Part shown: one piece after another, positions 8,333-13,723 of the stretch
How the letters are laid out: the number at the start of each line of letters is the position of its first letter
Position numbering within the stretch: position 1 is the stretch's first letter
Assembly: GCA_946482545.1 (NCBI GenBank)
Contig: CAMLRX010000122.1
Location: 1 to 15,060 of the forward strand
Direction: 5' to 3'
From: an uncultured Flavihumibacter sp.
GTDB lineage: Bacteria; Bacteroidota; Bacteroidia; Chitinophagales; Chitinophagaceae
DNA: 15,060 bases
Made by a program: the position numbers and the translations under genes
Notes under the pieces: generated by a model
Database searches by the model: none
What the model was told of the DNA's origin: nothing
What the model saw: the letters and a program-made list of their open reading frames with translations, nothing else

Positions 8333-9862
8333 CTATTCTTTGCCCACTACCCTGTATTCAGGGTCCTCCACTACATTCACTTCAATAACATCCGCTGCGT
8401 TCTTTAATAGTTGCCTGCATTCCGGACTTAAATGCAGCAGGTGTAATTTTTTACCCGCGTTGCTGTATTTTTCTGTGAGCTTATTCAAAGCGTCAATCGC
8501 GCTCATATCCACTACCCTGCTTTCCCTAAAGTCAATGATCACTTCCTGGGGATCGTCCTGTATATCGAATTTCTCCGTAAATCTTGTGACGGATCCGAAG
8601 AACAGCGGCCCATATATTTCATAATGCTTTACGCCATTTTCATCCACATATTTCCGGGCACGAATCCTTTTCGCGCTTTCCCACGCGAATACCAGCGCGG
8701 AAATAACCACGCCAATCAGCACCGCCAGGGCGAGGTTGTGCAGCCAAACGGTGATTACTGCAACAAGCACCCCCACAATGATGTCAGATTTCGGCATCTT
8801 GTTGATGATGCGTAAACTGATCCATTCAAAAGTACCGATAGACACCATCACCATTACACCCACCAAAGCGGCCATCGGAACCTTTTCTATCACAGGCGCG
8901 CCGAAAAGAATGATCAGCAATATCGTAAGCGCCGCCACAATGCCTGACAAACGGGCTCTCGAACCCGCCGAAAGGTTCACAAATGTTTGCGCGATCATCG
9001 CACAACCACCCATCCCAGTAAATAATCCATTCAATACATTCGCACTGCCCTGCGCCACGCATTCTTTATTGCCTCTGCCCCTGGTTCCTGTGATTTCATC
9101 CACTACATTCAGTGTCAGCAAACTTTCGATGAGTCCAACCCCCGCCATCACCAGTGCGTAAGGAAAAATCAGTTTCAGCATGTCCAGGTTAAACGGCACA
9201 TCCGGAAGATGAAAAGGAGGAAATCCTCCGCTGATGGAAGCGATATCCTTTACCGTTTTCGTATCAATGCCAAACCCGGCGACAATCGCGAATACAATGG
9301 CGATGGCCACCAGTGAGGCGGGTACCGCTCTGGTGATTTTAGGGAAGAAAATTACGATAAGAACAGTGAGCAAAACCAGTGCAAGCATCACATACAAAGG
9401 TGTTCCGCTTAGCCACGACTCAGTGCCGCTTACACGAAACTGCTGTAATTGCGACATGAAAATGATCACCGCCAATCCATTCACGAACCCGTACATAACG
9501 GGTTGCGGTACCAGTCTGATGAATTTCCCAAGTTTAAAAACGCCCACCAGTATTTGTAAAAGTCCTGCCAGCAGCACCGCGGCGAAAACATATTCCAGGC
9601 CATGGCTTTGCATCAATGCAATTAATACCACTACGGTTGCGCCCGCGCCACCTGAAACCATACCCGGCCTACCGCCTAGTACAGCGGTAACCAATCCCAT
9701 GATGAATGCCGCATACAAGCCTGTAAGCGGCGAAAAGCCAGCCAGGATTGCAAAAGAAAGGGATTCGGGGATCATCGTCATCGCAACGGTAAGCCCCGCG
9801 AGTATCTCGGTTTTATAATTTACTTTTTGTGAAAAGTCAAATAAATTAAACAATGCTGCCAT
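8333..9862 (-). CDS. SulP-family anion transporter with C-terminal STAS domain
   Basis: Inferred role: inner-membrane uptake of an inorganic anion, sulfate or bicarbonate being commonest in the family; the sequence does not settle which. Seen (509 residues): an N-terminal membrane domain with the SulP signature region AGLTVAMTMIPESLSFAILAG...PLTGLYAAF, a GGRPGMVSGGAG segment, and many hydrophobic segments up to about residue 395. A cytosolic STAS domain follows (about 400-505; EVIIDFRESRVVDMSAIDAL), with Ser in the usual DxS-like position. The length fits bacterial SulP proteins with STAS. The start is the ATG at 9862; the protein begins MAALFNLFDFSQKVNYKTEILAG, and the family's N-terminal helix follows at normal spacing. 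There is no neighbouring carbonic anhydrase or sulfate-assimilation gene to indicate the substrate. Its leader contains a strong hairpin and a possible mini-ORF. Confidence 0.93.
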   Translation of the reverse strand: MAALFNLFDFSQKVNYKTEILAGLTVAMTMIPESLSFAILAGFSPLTGLYAAFIMGLVTAVLGGRPGMVSGGAGATVVVLIALMQSHGLEYVFAAVLLAGLLQILVGVFKLGKFIRLVPQPVMYGFVNGLAVIIFMSQLQQFRVSGTESWLSGTPLYVMLALVLLTVLIVIFFPKITRAVPASLVAIAIVFAIVAGFGIDTKTVKDIASISGGFPPFHLPDVPFNLDMLKLIFPYALVMAGVGLIESLLTLNVVDEITGTRGRGNKECVAQGSANVLNGLFTGMGGCAMIAQTFVNLSAGSRARLSGIVAALTILLIILFGAPVIEKVPMAALVGVMVMVSIGTFEWISLRIINKMPKSDIIVGVLVAVITVWLHNLALAVLIGVVISALVFAWESAKRIRARKYVDENGVKHYEIYGPLFFGSVTRFTEKFDIQDDPQEVIIDFRESRVVDMSAIDALNKLTEKYSNAGKKLHLLHLSPECRQLLKNAADVIEVNVVEDPEYRVVGKE

Positions 9863-9909
9863 GCAGTAAATATTAGAAGAATAAAAAGAATGGATAGAAA
9901 TCGTTCAAT

Positions 9910-9931
9910 GGCGTAAGGAATTGCTTACGCC
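9910..9931 (-). other. Perfect inverted repeat in the sulP leader
   Basis: GGCGTAAG at 9910-9917 pairs exactly with CTTACGCC at 9924-9931, leaving a 6-base loop. It lies 48-69 bp upstream of the SulP start codon and about 95 bp downstream of the zinc-ribbon gene stop. No T-tract follows on either strand, so it is a poor intrinsic terminator. It could be an mRNA 5' stem-loop, an operator for a dimeric repressor, or the 3' end of the upstream transcript. Confidence 0.5.
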
Positions 9932-9952
9932 TGCAAAGGGATCAGTTTCTTA

Positions 9953-9994
9953 TCAGGGTGGAGTAACTTTCAAAAAGAAGGTAGTATTCATCAT
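9953..9994 (-). other. Possible 13-codon upstream reading frame in the sulP leader
   Basis: On the minus strand two consecutive ATGs at 9994 and 9991 open a frame MMNTTFFLKVTPP that ends in tandem stops TGA TAA (9953-9955, 9950-9952). It starts about 10 bases downstream of a -7-like box and is followed after about 20 bases by the 9910-9931 hairpin, then the SulP start. This order resembles leader-peptide control, but a frame this short can arise by chance and no codon run points to a particular amino acid. Confidence 0.25.
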
Positions 9995-10001
9995 TGCCCT
10001 G

Positions 10002-10009
10002 CGAAAGTA
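10002..10009 (-). promoter_or_regulatory. Candidate -7 promoter element for sulP
   Basis: Read on the minus strand the bases are TACTTTCG, one mismatch from TAnnTTTG. If used, transcription would begin near 9995 and give a leader of about 130 bases before the SulP ATG at 9862. No clear -33 TTTG was seen upstream. It lies about 20 bp beyond the stop codon of the zinc-ribbon gene. Confidence 0.35.
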
Positions 10010-10026
10010 AGAAAAAATCGGTTACC

Positions 10027-10428
10027 CTATTGCTCGTTGAGTAATGGTTTTGAATGAGGTGAAAAAGCTGCATATATCGGTCGCAGCCGCCGCACCAGCA
10101 CCATTTCCTTTGCCTTCATTTCATAACTGGTATCATAACATCCGCATCGGAAACCGCCCGTTTCCTTTGGCACCTGGTGCGTGAAGTAATAAAAGCTAAA
10201 GCCCCGGGCCAGCAATTCTTCTTTGGTAACCAGCACTTCTTCATATTGCTTCAGCAACTGATCCAGGATGGATCTGTTCTTTTTCAACAGGTGATTCACA
10301 ATTCTTATATCAGGCGTGGTACAGGCTTTCTGGCTGTTGTTGTAGTTGTTCCTGCAGTTTTCATCACAGTATTTTTTGTCGCTCCGGCCCCTGATCTTCT
10401 CGCCGCATTGTATACATTTTCTTTCCAT
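10027..10428 (-). CDS. Small zinc-ribbon protein of unknown function
   Basis: I do not recognise a named family. Seen (133 residues from the ATG at 10428): an N-terminal metal-binding motif with Cys5-x2-Cys8, then Cys21-x3-Cys25 in the context GRSDKKYCDENCRNNYNN, resembling the treble-clef or zinc-ribbon heads of small nucleic-acid-associated proteins; a charged helical middle (LLKKNRSILDQLLKQYEEVL); and a C-terminal half with aromatic FSFYYFTHQ and a second Cys pair (RCGCYDTSYEM). No signal peptide or membrane segment, so it is cytosolic. Start choice: the frame can extend to a TTG at 10458, but that codon lies inside a full-match -7 promoter box, so the ATG at 10428 is preferred. It is divergent from the ssb gene with about 176 bp between. 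Nucleic-acid binding is an inference from the zinc motif only. Confidence 0.8.
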   Translation of the reverse strand: MERKCIQCGEKIRGRSDKKYCDENCRNNYNNSQKACTTPDIRIVNHLLKKNRSILDQLLKQYEEVLVTKEELLARGFSFYYFTHQVPKETGGFRCGCYDTSYEMKAKEMVLVRRLRPIYAAFSPHSKPLLNEQ

Positions 10429-10455
10429 CACATCAGTTGTTGGTGAACAATAAAG

Positions 10456-10463
10456 CAAAGCTA
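10456..10463 (-). promoter_or_regulatory. -7 promoter element of the zinc-ribbon gene
   Basis: On the minus strand the bases are TAGCTTTG, a full match to the Bacteroidota -7 consensus TAnnTTTG. It lies 27 bp upstream of the ATG at 10428. A degenerate TTCT sits 19 bp upstream, where the -33 TTTG is expected. The box rules out the longer TTG-initiated reading frame from 10458. Confidence 0.55.
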
Positions 10464-10551
10464 CAGGTGGGGTTTTGCGCTGAGAACCGTGTTTTAACGC
10501 TTATATCATGTTATAAACACTTATCGTTCGACTGCGAAGAAACGGAAGGAG

Positions 10552-10559
10552 CAAATTTG
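10552..10559 (+). promoter_or_regulatory. Candidate -7 promoter element of ssb
   Basis: CAAATTTG differs from TAnnTTTG at one position and has a TTCG about 21 bp upstream (10527-10530) that could be a degenerate -33 box. It would place the transcript start about 40 bp before the ssb ATG. It is also a perfect palindrome, so it could instead be part of an operator. Confidence 0.3.
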
Positions 10560-10604
10560 TATTGAAAACGGCCGTGAATATTCAGAAATCAAAAATCGTG
10601 TAAC

Positions 10605-10946
10605 ATGAATGCTTTAAAAAACAAAGTGCAGTTGATCGGTCACCTTGGTGCGGCACCGGATATCAGGGAGATGGATACGGGAAAGAAACTGGCAAAAATG
10701 AACATCGCCACCAATGAAACGTACAAAAACAGCCAGGGCGAGAAAGTCACGGAAACACAATGGCACCAGGTGATTGCCTGGGGGAAACTCGCCGAGATCG
10801 CGGAGAAATTGCTGGATAAAGGAACCGAAGTGGCCGTGGAAGGGAAACTGCAATCCAGGACGTATACCGATAAAGAAGGCATACGGCGCTATGTAACTGA
10901 AGTTTGCGCACAGGAACTCCTGGTTTTGGAGGGAAAGAAAGTGTAG
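10605..10946 (+). CDS. ssb: Single-stranded DNA-binding protein, short form without acidic tail
   Basis: Role: binds single-stranded DNA through an OB fold during replication, recombination or repair. Seen (113 residues): the whole protein is the SSB OB domain, NALKNKVQLIGHLGAAPDIRE, KMNIATNETYKN, TETQWHQVIAWGKLAEIAEKLLDKGTEVAVEGKL and YVTEVCAQELLVLE. The aromatic Trp53 and Trp59 are at family positions. It stops straight after the last strand (LEGKKV), so the flexible tail and acidic tip (DDDLPF type) of housekeeping SSBs are missing; E. coli SSB has 178 residues. The stop is followed closely by an intrinsic terminator, and there is no sign of a frameshifted tail. It is probably an accessory paralogue, with a full-length SSB elsewhere. 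It is divergent from the zinc-ribbon gene and monocistronic. Confidence 0.93.
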   Translation: MNALKNKVQLIGHLGAAPDIREMDTGKKLAKMNIATNETYKNSQGEKVTETQWHQVIAWGKLAEIAEKLLDKGTEVAVEGKLQSRTYTDKEGIRRYVTEVCAQELLVLEGKKV

Positions 10947-10965
10947 TGGTGGTAGTGGTAGGTCC

Positions 10966-10999
10966 GGGAGGCCGAAGCTCCGGCGGAGGCCTCCCTTTT
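10966..10999 (+). terminator. Intrinsic terminator after ssb
   Basis: GGGAGGCC (10966-10973) pairs perfectly with GGCCTCCC (10988-10995), giving an 8-bp GC-rich stem with a 14-base loop, followed at once by TTTT (10996-10999) and more pyrimidine-rich sequence. It lies 20 bp after the ssb stop. It would end the ssb transcript just before the promoter of the next gene. Confidence 0.75.
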
Positions 11000-11011
11000 C
11001 GATCCTTTCGG

Positions 11012-11019
11012 TATCTTTG
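11012..11019 (+). promoter_or_regulatory. -7 promoter element of the methionine sulfoxide reductase gene
   Basis: TATCTTTG is a full match to TAnnTTTG, 12 bp before the ATG at 11032, a spacing common in this phylum. It begins 12 bp after the terminator T-run, so any -33 element would fall in the terminator stem; no TTTG is present there. Confidence 0.55.
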
Positions 11020-11031
11020 CAAAAAAAGAAA

Positions 11032-11508
11032 ATGGCTGAAGACCTGTTGGTGGAACAAGGGACCAAAGAAGAACAATACACTTCACTGGTACCGCAACTG
11101 AAAGCGCTGGTGGAAGGTGAACCCGACCTTATTGCCAACCTGGCGAATATCGCAGGCGGATTGAAAGAACAGTTCCGTTGGTGGTGGGTAGGTTTTTACC
11201 TGGTGAAAGACAATGAACTCGTACTCGGGCCCTTCCAGGGACCAATAGCCTGTACCCGTATCCGAAAAGGGAAAGGTGTATGCGGAACCAGTTGGGAAAA
11301 AGCCGAAACACTGATCGTTCCCGATGTGGACGCATTCCCGGGACATATCGCCTGCAGCAGTCTTTCCAAATCGGAAATAGTTGTACCCGTAATGAGGAAC
11401 GGTGAAGTGGTGGCCGTACTGGATGTTGACAGTGAGCACCTGGATCATTTTGATGAAACGGATAAAAAATTCCTGGAAGAGATCGTAGCATTCATTCCCG
11501 GATGGTAG
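11032..11508 (+). CDS. msrC: Free methionine-(R)-sulfoxide reductase (GAF-domain fRMsr)
   Basis: Role: reduces free L-methionine-(R)-sulfoxide to methionine in the cytosol with thioredoxin as reductant, protecting against oxidative damage. Seen (158 residues): one GAF domain with the family motifs RWWWVGFYLV, LVLGPFQGPIACTRI, GKGVCGTSW, VPDVDAFPGHIACSS, SEIVVPV and VAVLDVDSEHLDHFDE.D. The three conserved cysteines are Cys74, Cys84 and Cys108; their spacing (10 and 24) equals that of E. coli Cys84, Cys94 and Cys118, so the active site is complete. Start choice: the frame extends 5 codons to a TTG at 11017 that lies inside the -7 promoter box, so the ATG at 11032 is used. The length is normal. 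The gene is bounded upstream by a terminator and promoter, so it is transcribed separately from ssb. The DUF1080 gene begins 45 bp downstream, possibly with its own promoter. Confidence 0.95.
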   Translation: MAEDLLVEQGTKEEQYTSLVPQLKALVEGEPDLIANLANIAGGLKEQFRWWWVGFYLVKDNELVLGPFQGPIACTRIRKGKGVCGTSWEKAETLIVPDVDAFPGHIACSSLSKSEIVVPVMRNGEVVAVLDVDSEHLDHFDETDKKFLEEIVAFIPGW

Positions 11509-11515
11509 TTTGCGC

Positions 11516-11523
11516 TATCTTTA
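11516..11523 (+). promoter_or_regulatory. Candidate -7 promoter element of the DUF1080 gene
   Basis: TATCTTTA has one mismatch to TAnnTTTG and lies 30 bp before the ATG at 11554. It is embedded in a small inverted repeat (GCTAT at 11514-11518, ATAGC at 11523-11527). No clear -33 box was found, so read-through from the msrC transcript is an alternative. Confidence 0.35.
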
Positions 11524-11553
11524 TAGCCTTCGTCACAATCATAAATCGACCAG

Positions 11554-12165
11554 ATGAAAAAACTGTTGCTTGCAATCGGCTTCCTGACCCTAATAGGCGT
11601 ATCCGTAAACGCGCAAAAAAGAAAATCACTTTTTAACGGAAAGAACCTTTCCGGCTGGACAGTGCACGGCACTGAAAAATGGTATGTCGATAAAGGGGAA
11701 CTGGTTTGCGAAAGCGGTCCGGATAAGCAATATGGCTACCTGTCTACCCAAAAGAAATACAGGAATTTTATTCTTGAACTGGATTTCAAGCAGGAGGACA
11801 ATGGCAATTCCGGGATATTCTTTCGCTCTTCCATTGAAGGTGTGAAGATACAGGGATGGCAGGTTGAAGTGGCGCCACCGGGATTACATTCAGGCGGCAT
11901 TTATGAGTCTTATGGACGTGGATGGCTCATTAAACCAGATGCTGAAAAAGAATCGGCGCTGAAGCCCGGAGAATGGAACACCATGAAAATACAGGTGATT
12001 GGTGATGAAGTGACTACCTGGCTGAACGGTACGCAGATGATCTTTCTGAAAGATGAAAAGATCGGAACTGCGAACGGGTTTCTCGCCTTACAAATCCATG
12101 ATGGCGGAGGAATAAAAGTTCGTTGGAAAAATATCCGTATCCAGGAAATCAAGGATAAACAATAA
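11554..12165 (+). CDS. Secreted DUF1080 (3-keto-disaccharide hydrolase-like) protein
   Basis: Seen (203 residues): a signal peptide of about 20 residues ending VNA-Q, then one DUF1080 domain filling the rest, with FNGKNLSGWTV at its start, YLSTQKKYRNFILELDFKQ, NSGIFFRS, GWQVEV, HSGGIYE, GEWNTMKIQVIGDEVTTWLNG and LALQIHDGGGIKVRWKNIRIQEI. Family knowledge: DUF1080 is a concanavalin-like jelly-roll domain; some members hydrolyse 3-keto-glycosides, and many accompany sugar oxidoreductases. No lipobox, so the mature protein is probably periplasmic. There is no sugar dehydrogenase/oxidoreductase or second DUF1080 gene beside it here, so a role in carbohydrate turnover is only a family-based guess. 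It is convergent with the TolC-type gene, 72 bp away. Confidence 0.9.
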   Translation: MKKLLLAIGFLTLIGVSVNAQKRKSLFNGKNLSGWTVHGTEKWYVDKGELVCESGPDKQYGYLSTQKKYRNFILELDFKQEDNGNSGIFFRSSIEGVKIQGWQVEVAPPGLHSGGIYESYGRGWLIKPDAEKESALKPGEWNTMKIQVIGDEVTTWLNGTQMIFLKDEKIGTANGFLALQIHDGGGIKVRWKNIRIQEIKDKQ

Positions 12166-12201
12166 CAGTAAAAAAAGCGCACCAGCTAAAACGGGAAGCC
12201 G

Positions 12202-12225
12202 CCTTAACTGATACGCCTCTTAAGG
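12202..12225. terminator. Weak hairpin between convergent DUF1080 and tolC genes
   Basis: CCTTAA (12202-12207) pairs with TTAAGG (12220-12225) around a 12-base loop. The stem is short and AT-rich with no proper T-tract on either strand. On the minus strand a run of seven T occurs further on (complement of 12170-12176), close to the DUF1080 stop, and could help end the tolC transcript. A bidirectional terminator is possible but poorly supported. Confidence 0.25.
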
Positions 12226-12237
12226 TTTAATGGTTGG

Positions 12238-13704
12238 TTACTTGCGGCTAACCTCAGCCGATATTTTTTGTTCTTTTTCGAAATCAAATAAGGTAATTCT
12301 TCTTAGCGTATAATAAGCCACCCAATACTCCTGGAGTATCCTGGTGTAATCGATCAGGGCCTTGTCTTTGGCATCTTGTGCCAGTCCCAGGTCTGTGATG
12401 CTGATCTTTCCGAGGAGATACCTGTTTTTGGCCACATCGTATCTTTTTTGGGCGATGGTATCACTTTTGGCGGCAATCACAATACCCGTCTGCAATTGGA
12501 TGAACCTGTTCACTACGTTCTCTACTTCAATATCAAAATCCTTCTGCTGGTATTGTTGCTCGGCCCGCACGGCTTCCAGGTTTTTCCTGGCGGCTTCTTC
12601 CTGGTGCTTGTTCTTACCAAACCCGAAAAGCGGAATGCTGTACCCGATATTCACCTGTTGTGCATTCAGCGGATCCTGATAAGCATTGGATAAAGAGGTG
12701 GCAGTTTGGTTGAGTCCGTAACTGAGGAAGATATCACCGCTGGCGAACCTGTTGCTCTGGCTTCTTTTTACATCGGCTTTCGCCTGGTTTTCGAGCAGGC
12801 TGAGCCCGATAAGGTCACTACGGTTGGCACGGGCCTCTCTTATGGCGATGGTTTTATCCACGGCAAGGATCGGTGCGTCTTTAACGGGAGTGAGTTTAAA
12901 AGTTACGGGTGCAGTAATGTTCAGCAGGTTTCTGAGCCGCTTGGTATTTACCTCCACACGTACCTGACTTTGCGTTACGGCGTTCTTTGCATTCATCAGT
13001 TGGAGTTCCACCTGAAGCAGTTCGTTTTCCGCGATCTTCCCTACATTGAACCTGCCCTGCGATATCTTAAAAAGTGTATCGTTGATGGCTTCGTTGCTGC
13101 GGGCGTTCTCGTATTCCATGGTGGCCACGTACAGATCGAAGTAGGTTTGGGTGATGCGTACGCTGAGGTCTTCGTTGTCCTCCACAAGCCCTTTTTCCGC
13201 TTGTTTGATGCGGAGTTTTTCCTGCTCAAAATTCCATTTTACGGAATTGAACAAGGTGAGCGGCTGACGAACACCGATGGCGAAAGGCGTGGTCTGAAAC
13301 TGCTTCTGGAAAAACGGCTGCTTGTTGGTGAACTGGCTCAGGTTAGAAGTTACGAAGGCCGTTCCGCCCGTCCAGAAGATATTCTGTTCCACCGTGAGGT
13401 TGGTACTGATATTGGACCGCCGGAATGACTGCACTTTGTATGAGCCATCGGGCTGTACCACATTATCCAGCCGGCTGTCGTAAGAAGGCAACACCCCACT
13501 CAGGGATACCTGGGGTTTTAAACCGGCCATGAACGCGTTGTAACGGTGTTGAACGGATTCGTATGCCGCATTTATTTTTTTGGAAAGCATGCTTTGGGAT
13601 TTTCCCATATTGATGGCTTCTTCCAGTGAAAGGGGCATGTTATCCTGTGCGGAAACGAAAGCACTTGTAAATAAAAGTGCTGCCGCAAGGGTTAATAACT
13701 TCAT
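12238..13704 (-). CDS. TolC-family outer-membrane efflux protein
   Basis: Role: the trimeric outer-membrane channel of a tripartite pump. Seen (488 residues): a signal peptide MKLLTLAAALLFTSAFVSAQ, then LSLEEAINMGKSQS, the usual start of the first outer-membrane-efflux-protein repeat, and long heptad-like helices through both repeats, including RITQTYFDLYVATMEYENARSNEAI and ISQGRFNVGKIAENELLQVELQLMNAKN, the RFxVGxIxxxELLQxE pattern of the family. The second repeat ends with RYDVAKNRYLLGKISITDLGLAQDAKDKALIDYTRILQEYW. The length is typical. There is no lipobox. Context: it starts 19 bp after the stop of the MacB-like permease on the same strand, so it is the last gene of an ABC efflux operon whose earlier genes lie beyond the right edge. 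The transported substrate is unknown. The 3' end of the gene carries a plus-strand terminator-like hairpin. Confidence 0.93.
   Translation of the reverse strand: MKLLTLAAALLFTSAFVSAQDNMPLSLEEAINMGKSQSMLSKKINAAYESVQHRYNAFMAGLKPQVSLSGVLPSYDSRLDNVVQPDGSYKVQSFRRSNISTNLTVEQNIFWTGGTAFVTSNLSQFTNKQPFFQKQFQTTPFAIGVRQPLTLFNSVKWNFEQEKLRIKQAEKGLVEDNEDLSVRITQTYFDLYVATMEYENARSNEAINDTLFKISQGRFNVGKIAENELLQVELQLMNAKNAVTQSQVRVEVNTKRLRNLLNITAPVTFKLTPVKDAPILAVDKTIAIREARANRSDLIGLSLLENQAKADVKRSQSNRFASGDIFLSYGLNQTATSLSNAYQDPLNAQQVNIGYSIPLFGFGKNKHQEEAARKNLEAVRAEQQYQQKDFDIEVENVVNRFIQLQTGIVIAAKSDTIAQKRYDVAKNRYLLGKISITDLGLAQDAKDKALIDYTRILQEYWVAYYTLRRITLFDFEKEQKISAEVSRK
12245..12269 (+). terminator. Plus-strand terminator-like hairpin inside the tolC 3' end
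   Basis: CGGCT (12245-12249) pairs with AGCCG (12256-12260) around a 6-base loop, followed within three bases by a run of six T (12264-12269) on the plus strand. This is the shape of an intrinsic terminator for the DUF1080 transcript, 80 bp after its stop, although the stem is only 5 bp. It overlaps the last codons of the opposing tolC gene. Confidence 0.4.
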
Positions 13705-13723
13705 GTATAAGGGTTTATGTGTG

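Noticed and set aside
9863..10009. Known riboswitch (SAM, TPP or similar) upstream of sulP
   Set aside because: I compared by eye with the conserved cores I know and found no match; only the hairpin and mini-ORF are reported.
12706..13428. Plus-strand open frame of 240 codons opposite tolC
   Set aside because: Antisense to the intact TolC-type gene, no motif, no promoter box or family resemblance.
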